Below, one piece after another: positions 21,606 to 31,742 of a stretch of 64,000 nt of DNA. Under the pieces are notes generated by a model, which was given only the letters and a program-made list of their open reading frames with translations, was not told the origin of the DNA and did no database searches. Source of the DNA: an uncultured beta proteobacterium (GTDB taxonomy: Bacteria > Pseudomonadota > Gammaproteobacteria > Burkholderiales > Burkholderiaceae_A). The position numbers were made by a program, and so were the translations under genes. The first letter of the stretch is position 1. Each line of letters starts with the position of its first letter. Location: contig CACOBT010000002.1 in assembly GCA_902625535.1 (NCBI GenBank), positions 97,497 to 161,496 of the forward strand, in the 5' to 3' direction.

Positions 21606-22970
21606 TTACTTGCCGCCAATTGTCATTATTTCAATTAATATAGAACCCGTAGTTTTTGCGCCCTTTCGGTACTCATCATTCCCAATCGCAACGATATTTT
21701 GGAACATTTCTAGCAAATTACCAGCTATTGTTATCTCGTATACCGGGAATGCAATTTTTCCATTCTGGATCCAAAAACCGGAAGCTCCCCTCGAATAATC
21801 ACCTGTAATCATATTAATACCTTGACCCATCAATTCGGTTACAAATAATCCATTTCCCATTAATCTAAACATCTCAGTTAGAGTTCGTTTGTCCACATTA
21901 TTTTTGTCAAAAATCCTTAAATTATGTGAACCACCAGCGTTACCAGTCGACTCCATGTTTAATCGTCTTGCACTATAACTTGATAAAAAGTAGCCGTTCA
22001 CTACTCCATTTTCAACTACCAATCGAGGTCTGACTTTAACACCCTCATCGTCAAAAGGTGCTGAACCCATTTCTCCAGTCAAAAAAGGATTTTCATCAAT
22101 ACAAATAGATTCCGGAAAAACTTTGGTTCCCAACCTTTTATCTAAAAAAGTTAAGTTTTTATACAATGAACTACCACTTATAGCTTGTACAAAAGAACCC
22201 AATAAACTCGCTGCAATTGGGGCATCAAAGAGGACTGGCGATTTACAGGTGGAAATTCTCTGTGAACCAATTCTTGAAAGAGCTCTTTGCGCCGCATGGC
22301 GACCGATATCCTCGGGACTGGCCAGCTTGTCATAGTTTCGGTCCGATGAATACCAATAATCACGTTCCATTTCCCCATTTCTAGCTGCGATTGGTGCAAT
22401 GGAGATGGTGTGTCGGCTCTGTTTATAACCGCCCTCAAATCCTAAAGAGTTTGCAGAAAAAAAATTGCTGTGATGAATCGTGATCGCCGCTCCTTCGGAA
22501 TTTTTTATGTGTTTGTCAGTCTTTAAAGCGCTGTCTTCACACCTAGCAGCTATATTTATCGCATCTTTTATAGTAATATTCCACGGGTAATAGAGTTGAA
22601 GATCATTTCTCGGTCTGAACTCCAAGTCCTTTTTATCTGGCAATCCCGAAAATTTATCCGGTTTAGTAAAGTTTGCAATATCTTTGGCTTTCAAAACAGT
22701 TTGTCTAATTGCATCAAGTTCAAAATTAGACGTTTCGGCAAAGCCTTTTCTGCCCGAATTATAAATTGTTACACTAGCCGACTTTTCTCTACTACTTTCG
22801 CTAGTTTCAAGCTGACCCAGTCGAACTTGCGCTGAAAACCCATAATCTTCTGTAATATCAACACTCGCCTGAACTGCCCCAGACTTATGTGCAAAGTCGA
22901 GCATATTCTGTGCTATCATTTTCAGCTCTGAAGAAGTATAGATAAACTTCGATTTTTGCTCTGTATTCAT
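21606..22970 (-). CDS. pmbA: metalloprotease TldE/PmbA
   Basis: DYGFSAQVRLGQLETSESSREKSASVTIYNSGRKGFAETSNF...MGQGINMITGDYSRGASGFWIQNGKI. Confidence 0.95.
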   Translation of the reverse strand: MNTEQKSKFIYTSSELKMIAQNMLDFAHKSGAVQASVDITEDYGFSAQVRLGQLETSESSREKSASVTIYNSGRKGFAETSNFELDAIRQTVLKAKDIANFTKPDKFSGLPDKKDLEFRPRNDLQLYYPWNITIKDAINIAARCEDSALKTDKHIKNSEGAAITIHHSNFFSANSLGFEGGYKQSRHTISIAPIAARNGEMERDYWYSSDRNYDKLASPEDIGRHAAQRALSRIGSQRISTCKSPVLFDAPIAASLLGSFVQAISGSSLYKNLTFLDKRLGTKVFPESICIDENPFLTGEMGSAPFDDEGVKVRPRLVVENGVVNGYFLSSYSARRLNMESTGNAGGSHNLRIFDKNNVDKRTLTEMFRLMGNGLFVTELMGQGINMITGDYSRGASGFWIQNGKIAFPVYEITIAGNLLEMFQNIVAIGNDEYRKGAKTTGSILIEIMTIGGK

Positions 22971-22982
22971 ATGTAAATTATA

Positions 22983-23570
22983 ATGGTGAAACCAGGAAAT
23001 TTGTCAGAATTAAAAGCAGGTCTTGTTTCGATAAGTGATCGTGCTAGTAACAACGTTTATGAGGATTTGGGTATTCCTTGCCTGAAGTCATGGTTGGAAC
23101 GTGCTGTTACCAGCCCGTTTAAAATAGTCGAAAGGCTCATTCCTGATGAAAAAGTGTTGATAAAAGACACTCTTATTGAATTAGTGGACAAGGAGAAATG
23201 TGATTTAGTGCTTACCACCGGAGGCACTGGGCCAGCTCCTAGGGATGTAACTCCAGACGCTACGCTTGAAATTGGTGAAAAAGTTTTACCAGGATTTGGA
23301 GAGCAGATGAGACAGATATCATTAAACTTCGTACCAACAGCAATTCTTTCCCGGCAAGTTGCTGTCACTAGAAAATCCTCTTTGATAATCAATCTACCTG
23401 GTCAACCTAGGGCTATTCAAGAAACGCTTGAGGGTGTAAGAAGTAAGACCGGAAAACTGGAAGTTCCAGGCATTTTTGCAGCAGTGCCCTATGGTATTGA
23501 GCTCATCGGAGGCCCGGTTATAATAACAAACGCGGATGTTTGCAAATCATTTAGACCCAAAAAAAAGTAA
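22983..23570 (+). CDS. mog: molybdopterin adenylyltransferase Mog
   Basis: KAGLVSISDRASNNVYEDLGIPCLKSWLERAV...LVLTTGGTGPAPRDVTPDATLEIGEKVLPGFGEQMRQISLNFVPTAILSRQVAV...LPGQPRAIQETLEGV. Confidence 0.95.
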   Translation: MVKPGNLSELKAGLVSISDRASNNVYEDLGIPCLKSWLERAVTSPFKIVERLIPDEKVLIKDTLIELVDKEKCDLVLTTGGTGPAPRDVTPDATLEIGEKVLPGFGEQMRQISLNFVPTAILSRQVAVTRKSSLIINLPGQPRAIQETLEGVRSKTGKLEVPGIFAAVPYGIELIGGPVIITNADVCKSFRPKKK

Positions 23571-25757
23571 TTATGATTTAGTAAGCCTTGTAACTTTAGC
23601 TAGTGCACTGACTTTTCTGATATTGCGCAAAACTTCGGCAAGATGAACTCGGTGCGTAATCTCTAGACCTATCTTCAGTGTGCAAAAGTGAGAACCTTTA
23701 TGACGGTTGATTGACACATCAACAATGTTACTTTTAGTGATGGAAATAGCAGAGGCGATTTTTGCTAGAACACCGGGAGACTCCTCGACCTGGAGGGAAA
23801 GATAACAAGTAAACTGTGTATCATGTATTTCCTCCCAAATGATATCTATCCATCTCGCTGGGTCATTCGCCCTCTGCTTGACGGAACCAGCACAAATTTT
23901 TCTATGTATTATTAAACCCTTCCCTCCTGAAAGATAACCGTGAGCAGCATCCCCTGGAATCGGAAAGCAACAAGCCGCGTAATTAACTGCTGGACCCTCA
24001 TTGCCGTTAATAGATATTGATCTTGCAGCATCCGTTAAATGCTGCATAGAAAGCTCAATTTTTTGTTTGGCATCGGATGAAAATACTGAGGGTAGGGATT
24101 TTGATTTACGGATTATTAGAACCCGTTGTAAAACCGCGTCGGCATAGAGATAGCCGAGCCCAATTTTTTCAAATAGCTCGTCTCTACTTTTCAAATTTAA
24201 TTCAAATAACAATGATTTCCACGGAACGTCCTTATCAAAAACTATTTTCTCATTCATTTCATTGATCGCATGCAACATAAGTTTCTTCCCAAAAGCAATG
24301 ACACGTTCATGAGTTTCTTTCTTCAAAGTATTTCTTATGGCAGCGCGAGCTTTTGAGGTCCTCACAAAGGTAAGCCATGATGGATCAGGTTTTGCATTTA
24401 AGTTTTGCAGAACGGATATAACATCTCCATTTTTTAATTTTGTATCGAGTGGAGAATTCTGATTATTGATTCTCGCACCTGTACAATTTTTTCCAACATC
24501 ACTATGGATGGAGTAGGCGAAATCAACTGGTGTCGATCCTCTAGGCAGTTCAATAATTTCTCCTTGAGGAGTAAAGACGTAAATAACATCCGGAAATAAA
24601 TCTATTTTCAAGTAATCTATAAATTCTGAGGGAGCAGCTGTTTGTTTATGCACTGAGAGAAGAGATTTCATCCACTCATGCGTCTTAAACTGCAATGGAG
24701 ATGTATCTTTTTCCTTTTTTTTGTATAGCCAGTGTGAAGCAATCCCTACTTCAGATAAACTGTGCATTCTCTCCGTTCTAATTTGCAATTCTAAAGGAGT
24801 ACCGTAAGGTCCCATTACAACGGTATGTAAGGATTGATACCCGTTTGACTTGGGAAGCGCGATATAGTCCTTAAATCTCCCAGGTATGGGCTTGAACAGT
24901 TTGTGCAAGGCTCCGAGGCATAAATAACATTCGGTTAAATTATTAACAACAATTCTAAACCCATGAATATCAAATACTTCTGCGAAGCTGACTCTTTTTT
25001 CTTTCATCTTTAAGTAAACCGAGTATAACGATTTTTCCCTTCCAAACACTTTGCCTTTTACACCGAAGCTAGGGATATGATGTATGATTTTTTTTTGAAG
25101 TTCTGTGATAATTTCTTTACGATTCCCTCTAGCTTTAGAAATTGCTTTATTGAGTACCCCGTATCGTTTTGGGTACAGATTTGCAAAACAAAGATCTTCC
25201 AACTTGCGATACACTTCATTAAAACCGAGTCGATGGGCGATTGGAGCAAATATTTCGAGCGTCTCTTTTGAAATCCTACGTTTTTTTTTCTCAGATAACG
25301 CACTTAAAGTTTGCATGTTGTGTAATCTATCGGCAAGTTTTATCAAGATAACTCGAGCATCTGCAGCCGTAGCCAAAAGCATTTTTCGAAAATTTTCTGC
25401 AGTTTTTTCTTCATAGCTTTTGTAGACAAGTCTATCCACTTTTGATAAGCCATCTACAAGTTCAGCGATCTTGTCCCCATAGAAGTTTGAGATACTTTGC
25501 AAGCTCGTTGCTGTGTCTTCAACGGTATCGTGTAAAAGTCCGGCTACCAAAGCTTCAACATCGAGTTTCCAACCTGCACAAATAAGCGCAACATTTATTG
25601 GGTGGTTCGAATATGGCTCACCTGTCTTTCGAAACTGGCCCACGTGAGCGCTCTCACAAAACGAGATCGCTCTTTTTAATTTTGCTCTGTCGGACCTGGA
25701 TAAATAGTAGGTTGCTTTAAGGAGTTCGTCAGAGATTTTTCTTTTAAATATTGGCAA
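23571..25757 (-). CDS. spoT: bifunctional (p)ppGpp synthetase/hydrolase, RelA/SpoT family
   Basis: HD hydrolase (VEALVAGLLHDTVEDT), synthetase (HGFRIVV...GRFKDYIALPKSNGYQSLHTVV), TGS and ACT domains; adjacent to rpoZ. Confidence 0.96.
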   Translation of the reverse strand: MPIFKRKISDELLKATYYLSRSDRAKLKRAISFCESAHVGQFRKTGEPYSNHPINVALICAGWKLDVEALVAGLLHDTVEDTATSLQSISNFYGDKIAELVDGLSKVDRLVYKSYEEKTAENFRKMLLATAADARVILIKLADRLHNMQTLSALSEKKKRRISKETLEIFAPIAHRLGFNEVYRKLEDLCFANLYPKRYGVLNKAISKARGNRKEIITELQKKIIHHIPSFGVKGKVFGREKSLYSVYLKMKEKRVSFAEVFDIHGFRIVVNNLTECYLCLGALHKLFKPIPGRFKDYIALPKSNGYQSLHTVVMGPYGTPLELQIRTERMHSLSEVGIASHWLYKKKEKDTSPLQFKTHEWMKSLLSVHKQTAAPSEFIDYLKIDLFPDVIYVFTPQGEIIELPRGSTPVDFAYSIHSDVGKNCTGARINNQNSPLDTKLKNGDVISVLQNLNAKPDPSWLTFVRTSKARAAIRNTLKKETHERVIAFGKKLMLHAINEMNEKIVFDKDVPWKSLLFELNLKSRDELFEKIGLGYLYADAVLQRVLIIRKSKSLPSVFSSDAKQKIELSMQHLTDAARSISINGNEGPAVNYAACCFPIPGDAAHGYLSGGKGLIIHRKICAGSVKQRANDPARWIDIIWEEIHDTQFTCYLSLQVEESPGVLAKIASAISITKSNIVDVSINRHKGSHFCTLKIGLEITHRVHLAEVLRNIRKVSALAKVTRLTKS

Positions 25758-25765
25758 TTAATTCC

Positions 25766-25969
25766 CTAGAGTGGAACCTTCCTAAGCATCTCGATTCCAA
25801 CGTGGCCTCCGGCAATTTCTCGCAAAGCTGCGACTGTCGGTTTATCTTTAGTTTCGATTTTTGGGACAGATCCTTGCGCTAACTGCCTAGCTCTATATGT
25901 TGCGGACAAGGCCAAATCAAATCTGTTTGGTATTTGTTCTAAGCAATCCTCAATTGTTATTCTAGCCAT
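25766..25969 (-). CDS. rpoZ: RNA polymerase omega subunit
   Basis: [33 protein letters not shown]. Confidence 0.97.
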   Translation of the reverse strand: MARITIEDCLEQIPNRFDLALSATYRARQLAQGSVPKIETKDKPTVAALREIAGGHVGIEMLRKVPL

Positions 25970-25984
25970 TAGCAGGTTCTCCTT

Positions 25985-26548
25985 TCAAATACTCCGGTTC
26001 ACTATCTGATGAAGTTCGCGTACCGCTGAATCAAAATCATCATTCATAATAATATAATCAAAATCAGTTGATTTTTCCATTTCTTCTTCGGCGAGTGCTA
26101 ATCTTTCTAAAACGACATTGTTTTTGTCCTGCCCTCGTTCCTGGAGCCTTTTTTTTAAATGTTCGAGAGATGGAGGCACTATGAATATCAGGGTCAACTG
26201 ATTCTTACTATACTTCTCTTTAATCTGAAATGCACCTTGCCAATCAATTTCTAACAGGACTTTTTTACCCTGATTTATACTGGCATTAACTAAAGAGGCA
26301 GACGTTCCGTAAAAATTTCCGTAAACGAAAGCCCATTCAAGAAACTCATCATTATCTTTTTGCTTATCAAAATCTTCCTTTTTAACAAAAAAGTAGTCTT
26401 TACCATCCACTTCCCCAGCTCGAGGCTCTCTAGTAGTAGTTGATATCGACAGCATAATGGTCGGGTCCTTTTCGATGAGAGCTTTTACAAGACTCGTTTT
26501 TCCAGTTCCTGAAGGCGCGGATATAACAAACAAATGTCCTCTAGTCAT
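25985..26548 (-). CDS. gmk: guanylate kinase
   Basis: GHLFVISAPSGTGKTSLVKALIEKDP...TTREPRAGEVDGKDYFFV. Confidence 0.97.
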   Translation of the reverse strand: MTRGHLFVISAPSGTGKTSLVKALIEKDPTIMLSISTTTREPRAGEVDGKDYFFVKKEDFDKQKDNDEFLEWAFVYGNFYGTSASLVNASINQGKKVLLEIDWQGAFQIKEKYSKNQLTLIFIVPPSLEHLKKRLQERGQDKNNVVLERLALAEEEMEKSTDFDYIIMNDDFDSAVRELHQIVNRSI

Positions 26549-26560
26549 CTTGATTAATAT

Positions 26561-27517
26561 TTATTGAAGATTTTGCACCTGCTCTCTGATTTGCTCTATA
26601 CAAACTCGCAAATCCAGAGAAATCATATTCAGGTCTTGATTAAATGATTTTGACCCTAATGTATTTGCCTCTCTGTGCAATTCCTGGGACAGAAAATCTA
26701 ATCTCTTTCCTTTTAAAACATTATCGTTACTTAATACGTTTCTCAGCTCAACCATGTGAGATTTAATTCTCTCTAATTCTTCGGATACATCAACCTTAAT
26801 TGCACTCATCGATGCCTCTAATCGAATTCTTTCATGAATAGCTACGATAAACTCATTATCCCCATTTTGATTACTCCTTTCTGAAGGCTGATTTCCCATT
26901 GCACTCACTGGTTTCTTTAAATTTATTTCTTTTAACGCATCTGATAGTCGTGTGGAAATTTTGGTTACCATTGCTTCAGCGGCTAATGGCGCAATCTTCT
27001 CCGCTTTTTGGATAAGCGTATCTATTTCGTCGGCACAACTTATTATCTGCTTTATAAGTTGCAAACCCTCCCTTTCCGTAAAATTCTGAAATTCTTTTGA
27101 AACAGATTCACAAATTTCTGTTAACTTCTGTTGATCGATATTCTCACTCAGAAAAGAATCTTGAATAACCCCCGGCCATTTCAATACATCGCTTACTCCT
27201 AATTTTTCTAAGTTTTCAAATGAAGCCAACACCTCGTTTTGTAAATCGATAAGCTCGTCAACTTTTAATTTATTTAGCTTTAGTCCGCTACCGTCATTCC
27301 TTATAGGCTGTAAACTAAGCCGAACTTCAATTTTTCCTCGAGATGCATGCATGGATACTATCTCTCTTAACTTATTTTCAAATTTTTTTAGCTGCTCAGG
27401 TAATTTGATAGTAATATCAAGAAACCTATTATTACTTGACCGGATTTCTGCTACAATTACTCCGAATTCAGTCAAGCGTGAAACTTCTCCATAACCGGTC
27501 ATACTTCTGGCTACCAT
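26561..27517 (-). CDS. yicC: YicC family endoribonuclease-like protein
   Basis: MVARSMTGYGEVSRL...EIRSSNNRFLDITIKLPEQL...KGKRLDFLSQELHREANTLGSKS. Confidence 0.95.
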   Translation of the reverse strand: MVARSMTGYGEVSRLTEFGVIVAEIRSSNNRFLDITIKLPEQLKKFENKLREIVSMHASRGKIEVRLSLQPIRNDGSGLKLNKLKVDELIDLQNEVLASFENLEKLGVSDVLKWPGVIQDSFLSENIDQQKLTEICESVSKEFQNFTEREGLQLIKQIISCADEIDTLIQKAEKIAPLAAEAMVTKISTRLSDALKEINLKKPVSAMGNQPSERSNQNGDNEFIVAIHERIRLEASMSAIKVDVSEELERIKSHMVELRNVLSNDNVLKGKRLDFLSQELHREANTLGSKSFNQDLNMISLDLRVCIEQIREQVQNLQ

Positions 27518-27540
27518 ATCATCTCGATTTATTAAATAGT

Positions 27541-28305
27541 ATGAATGATTATAAAAGGAAAAATGGAAGATTAGTTGATCAAATTAGAAAGGTTACATTT
27601 GAACGCGATTTTGTTTCAAATAGTGACGGATCTGTTCTGATCTCTCAGGGTAATACGCGCGTGTTGTGTACCGCAAATATCGAGAATAAGGTCCCTCCCT
27701 GGATTAAGGGGTTGAATAAAGGTTGGGTTACAGCCGAATATTCAATGCTCCCTGGCAGTGCGAGCAGTCGCGTCAGTCGGGAAGTTGTAAAAGGAAAACA
27801 GTCAGGACGCACTTCAGAGATACAAAGACTCATTGGTCGTAGTTTGAGATCTTCCTTAGATTTGTGTGTTATCCCTGAAAAAACTATAATACTCGACTGT
27901 GATGTTATACAAGCGGATGGAGGTACTCGCTGCGCCGCAATAACTGGAAGTTGGCTAGCGCTATTCGATGCATTACAAAAAAAAGAAAGTAATTTACTAA
28001 AGGATGGACGTTTAAATTCTATTCAAAGAGTTGGAGCTATCTCGGTTGGAGTTATTGACCAAAGAATGGCGCTAGACCTCGATTATGAAGAAGATGCCAC
28101 GTGTGGAGTTGACCTTAACATTGTAATGAAATCGGATTTGAGCCTAGTTGAAATTCAAGGAACAGGGGAGAAAACAACATTTAGCAAAATTGAACTCGTT
28201 GATATGATAACTGTTGCTGAGAAGGGGCTAGCAGTACTTTTCGAAATGCAAAGAATTATGTCTGAAAAAATCTCTCTTAAGAGGTTGACAAGTAGTGACA
28301 TCTAG
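27541..28305 (+). CDS. rph: ribonuclease PH
   Basis: VTFERDFVSNSDGSVLISQGNTRVLCTANIE...GWVTAEYSMLPGSASSRVSREVVKGKQSGRTSEIQRLIGRSLRS; ATG at 27541 chosen over the longer ORF start. Confidence 0.96.
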   Translation: MNDYKRKNGRLVDQIRKVTFERDFVSNSDGSVLISQGNTRVLCTANIENKVPPWIKGLNKGWVTAEYSMLPGSASSRVSREVVKGKQSGRTSEIQRLIGRSLRSSLDLCVIPEKTIILDCDVIQADGGTRCAAITGSWLALFDALQKKESNLLKDGRLNSIQRVGAISVGVIDQRMALDLDYEEDATCGVDLNIVMKSDLSLVEIQGTGEKTTFSKIELVDMITVAEKGLAVLFEMQRIMSEKISLKRLTSSDI

Positions 28306-28915
28306 GTGGATGGTAGCGACTAATAATGAGGGTAAACTTTTAGAGTTCGAAAGTTTTTTCGAAGGTAAGGTTGTATTAGAGTCGTTCAAATCTTTCGAGA
28401 AACAATCTCCCGCGGAACCGTACGAAACTTTTTTAGAGAATGCCTTAGAAAAGGCACGATACGCAAGTTTGGTGTCAAAACTTCCTTCGATTGCGGACGA
28501 TTCTGGCCTCGTGGTCGATTACCTTCGCGGGCTTCCGGGCGTGAGATCGGCTCGATTTGCAGATATTTCTTCCGAAAAAAAAATACAACAGGATGAAGCG
28601 AATGTTAGAAAACTACTTTCGTGTATGAGCTCTGCTAAAGATTTGAGCCAACGATGTTGTAGGTTTGTAACAACGATAGTCGCCATAAAAAGTCATGATG
28701 ATCCAGATCCTTTAATTTCTCGCGGTGTTTGGGAAGGTTTGGTTGCCTTTGAACCCCGAGGGAAAGAAGGCTTTGGGTATGATCCCATCTTTTATGTAAG
28801 TGAAAAGAAAAGAACTGCTGCACAACTATCGTTGAGTGAGAAAACAGTCCTAAGTCATAGAGGCAAAGCCTTGAAAAAAATCAGTTTTGAACTGTTTAAA
28901 AAGTTCAAGAATTAA
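28295..28915 (+). CDS. rdgB: XTP/dITP pyrophosphatase RdgB/HAM1
   Basis: WMVATNNEGKLLEFESFF...SIADDSGLVVDYLRGLPGVRSARFA...GKEGFGYDPIFYV. Confidence 0.95.
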   Translation: MTSRWMVATNNEGKLLEFESFFEGKVVLESFKSFEKQSPAEPYETFLENALEKARYASLVSKLPSIADDSGLVVDYLRGLPGVRSARFADISSEKKIQQDEANVRKLLSCMSSAKDLSQRCCRFVTTIVAIKSHDDPDPLISRGVWEGLVAFEPRGKEGFGYDPIFYVSEKKRTAAQLSLSEKTVLSHRGKALKKISFELFKKFKN

Positions 28916-28918
28916 AAA

Positions 28919-30097
28919 ATGTTTAGAGTGAACGAAATACCCCTGAGTCTTTATATCCATTTACCTTGGTGCGAAAAGAAGTGTCCTTACTGCGACTTTA
29001 ACTCCCATTTGCTGCGTGATCCGCATCAGTATAAAGACTACGCGAATGCCCTCACACTTCAGTTATCGGATTGGTCTTCATTAGTTGGAGATAGAAAAAT
29101 TAAGACGATTTATTTTGGGGGTGGGACTCCAAATTTATTTCCAATAAATTTGATAGAGCTCGTTATGAAAGAAATTTATCTGGCCATGGATCTTGAGGAC
29201 AACCTAGAGATTACTTTTGAAGTTAATCCCGTACTTTTAAAAAAAGAATTCTCAACTAGAGATTACTTTTTAGGTTTAAAGAGTCTTGGTGTAAATAGGT
29301 TATCAGTAGGAGTTCAGTCATTCGACAATATGTTGTTACAAAATATAGGAAGAGTTCATGACTCTGAGGAAATCGAATTGTTTTTATCTGTGATAGGAAA
29401 AATTTTTACCAATGTGAATGTAGATTTAATGTATGGGTTGCCGGGTCAAACGAAAGCAAAAGTCATAGAGGATATGAATTTGGTTAAACGATTTGAGGCA
29501 CCGCACATCTCCTACTATCAATTGACAATTGAACCAGGAACTATGTTTTATTCCAGGCGACCAAGGCTACCTGGCGAGGATATAATTTGGGACATGTATA
29601 GAGTCATTGTCGAGGAGCTTTTGAGACATAGTTACTCAAGATATGAGGTATCTGCCTATTCCAGGGAAGGGATGGCATGCAAACATAATGTAAATTATTG
29701 GGAATTTGGGGATTACATTGGTATAGGTGCAGGCGCACACTCAAAAATTACTACATGTGATTTCGTGGAGCGGCGAATTGTTCTTTCTAATCCATTTAAT
29801 TACGTAAAAAAAATGACTTCGAAAAGTAGTTTTTTCAACAGAACAAAAATGACCCCAGGAGCAGAGGTGCTATTTGAGTACATTTTAAACGCTAGTCGCC
29901 TAACAGAAGGTTTTAAAATTTTGGATTTTGAGGAAAGAACTGGTTTGGATTTTTCAAGAGAAATGGAAAAGTTTTGTTTAGCTCATGACAAGGGACTTAT
30001 CAAAATAAACTCAGGTAAAGTAATACCAACAAGCTTGGGTTTAAACTTCCTTACTAATTTACAGGAAATTTTCCTACCGGTCGAGCAAACCGCTTAG
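28919..30097 (+). CDS. hemW: radical SAM haem chaperone HemW
   Basis: LSLYIHLPWCEKKCPYCDFNSH (CxxxCxxC), YFGGGTPNLF. Confidence 0.95.
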   Translation: MFRVNEIPLSLYIHLPWCEKKCPYCDFNSHLLRDPHQYKDYANALTLQLSDWSSLVGDRKIKTIYFGGGTPNLFPINLIELVMKEIYLAMDLEDNLEITFEVNPVLLKKEFSTRDYFLGLKSLGVNRLSVGVQSFDNMLLQNIGRVHDSEEIELFLSVIGKIFTNVNVDLMYGLPGQTKAKVIEDMNLVKRFEAPHISYYQLTIEPGTMFYSRRPRLPGEDIIWDMYRVIVEELLRHSYSRYEVSAYSREGMACKHNVNYWEFGDYIGIGAGAHSKITTCDFVERRIVLSNPFNYVKKMTSKSSFFNRTKMTPGAEVLFEYILNASRLTEGFKILDFEERTGLDFSREMEKFCLAHDKGLIKINSGKVIPTSLGLNFLTNLQEIFLPVEQTA

Positions 30098-30236
30098 CAG
30101 GCACAAATGCACAAAATTATGGATTTATGACTGTTATTAGTGCAAAATGATTCACTTCAGTGCGGTTAATTTTATTTTTTTTCTTCCTCATGGTTTTAAG
30201 TATATGAATAGACAGTCTTTTTTTTTTTTTTCTTTA

Positions 30237-30250
30237 GGCACGGATTTCGC
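30237..30250 (+). promoter_or_regulatory. predicted sigma54 (RpoN) -24/-12 promoter of glnA
   Basis: aGGCAcggatttcGCact: GG at 30237-30238 and GC at 30249-30250 with exactly 10 nt between, 42 nt upstream of the glnA ATG; glnA is followed by ntrBC. Confidence 0.8.
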
Positions 30251-30291
30251 ACTGTAGGAAACACACAAAAAATCAGGAAAATGGAGAACGT

Positions 30292-31704
30292 ATGAATAGC
30301 CCCAAAGATGTAATGAAAATGATGAATGACAACGATTGTAAATTCGTTGATTTGCGATTTACAGACACAAGAGGTAAAGAACAGCACGTTTCAGTGCCTA
30401 CCTCTGCGTTTAGTGAATCTAAATTTGAGGAAGGACATCCCTTTGATGGGTCATCTATCGCTGGCTGGAAAGGAATCCAGGCCTCTGATATGTTGCTTAT
30501 TCCAGATCCGTCAACTGCCGTAATGGATCCATTCAGAGAGGAGCAAACACTTTTGCTAACTTGTGACGTAATAGAACCGTCTGATGGGAAGGGCTACGAC
30601 AGGGATCCGAGATCGCTAGCGCTGCGGGCAGAGGCCTTTATGAAATCATCAGGCATAGGTGATCAAGCCTTTTTCGGACCTGAGCCAGAATTTTTTGTTT
30701 TTGACAGCGTTACGTGGAACACTGGCATGGGTGGTAGCTTTTACAAAATTAATTCCGAGGAGGCTTCGTGGTCTAGCGGTTTAGACTTAGAGCAGGGCAA
30801 CCTGGCGCATCGACCGGCTGTTAAGGGAGGATATTTTCCTGTTCCGCCAGTCGATTCTTTGCAAGATATAAGATCTGAAATGTGTTTGTTGTTAGAGCAA
30901 TTAGGCATCCCTTGCGAGGTTCATCATCACGAAGTGGGAGGCTCTGGGCAATGTGAGATAGGAACAAAATTTGCTCCTCTAACTCAACGTGCAGATTGGA
31001 TCCAGAAGCTGAAATATGTGGTACATAACGTTGCCGCAAGCTACGGTAAGACTGCGACCTTCATGCCGAAGCCTGTAGTTGATGATAATGGTTCGGGCAT
31101 GCATGTCCACCAATCCGTTTGGAAAGACGGGGTAAATTTATTTGCAGGCGAAGATTATGCAGGCTTGTCTGAATTTGCGCTTCATTACATCGGTGGCATT
31201 ATAAAACACGCACGAGCATTAAATGCTTTCACAAACCCGTCCACAAATTCGTATAAACGATTGGTACCGGGATTTGAGGCGCCAGTTAAGTTAGCTTACT
31301 CCGCTAGGAACAGGTCTGCTTCAGTTAGGATTCCCTATGTGGCTAGCCCAAAAGCAAGGCGCATTGAAGTTAGATTTGCAGACCCTACTGCAAACCCTTA
31401 TTTTGCTTTTGCAGCTTTTCTTATGGCTGGACTTGATGGAGTTCAAAATAAGATTCATCCGGGGAATCCACTCGACAAAAACCTCTATGACCTTCCTCCT
31501 GAAGAAGATTCTCAAATTCCAACCATTTGTTCCTCATTGGAACAAGCACTGGAATCTCTTGACAATGATAAAGAGTTTTTGTTGAAGGGAGATGTATTTA
31601 GTTCAGATATGATTGAAGCGTATATTGAATTGAAAATGGAAGATGTAACAAGGTTGAGAATGACTACACATCCGGTTGAGTTCGATATGTACTACTCCGT
31701 TTGA
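30292..31704 (+). CDS. glnA: glutamine synthetase type I
   Basis: [18 protein letters not shown]...[22 protein letters not shown]...[18 protein letters not shown]...LPPEE. Confidence 0.98.
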   Translation: MNSPKDVMKMMNDNDCKFVDLRFTDTRGKEQHVSVPTSAFSESKFEEGHPFDGSSIAGWKGIQASDMLLIPDPSTAVMDPFREEQTLLLTCDVIEPSDGKGYDRDPRSLALRAEAFMKSSGIGDQAFFGPEPEFFVFDSVTWNTGMGGSFYKINSEEASWSSGLDLEQGNLAHRPAVKGGYFPVPPVDSLQDIRSEMCLLLEQLGIPCEVHHHEVGGSGQCEIGTKFAPLTQRADWIQKLKYVVHNVAASYGKTATFMPKPVVDDNGSGMHVHQSVWKDGVNLFAGEDYAGLSEFALHYIGGIIKHARALNAFTNPSTNSYKRLVPGFEAPVKLAYSARNRSASVRIPYVASPKARRIEVRFADPTANPYFAFAAFLMAGLDGVQNKIHPGNPLDKNLYDLPPEEDSQIPTICSSLEQALESLDNDKEFLLKGDVFSSDMIEAYIELKMEDVTRLRMTTHPVEFDMYYSV

Positions 31705-31742
31705 TAACATTAACGACCGTTTAAAAAGATGCAGGCCGGAAA

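Noticed and set aside
22983-23570. mog isolated from the other molybdenum cofactor genes, considered unusual
   Set aside because: Cofactor genes are commonly scattered; its sequence is an ordinary Mog protein
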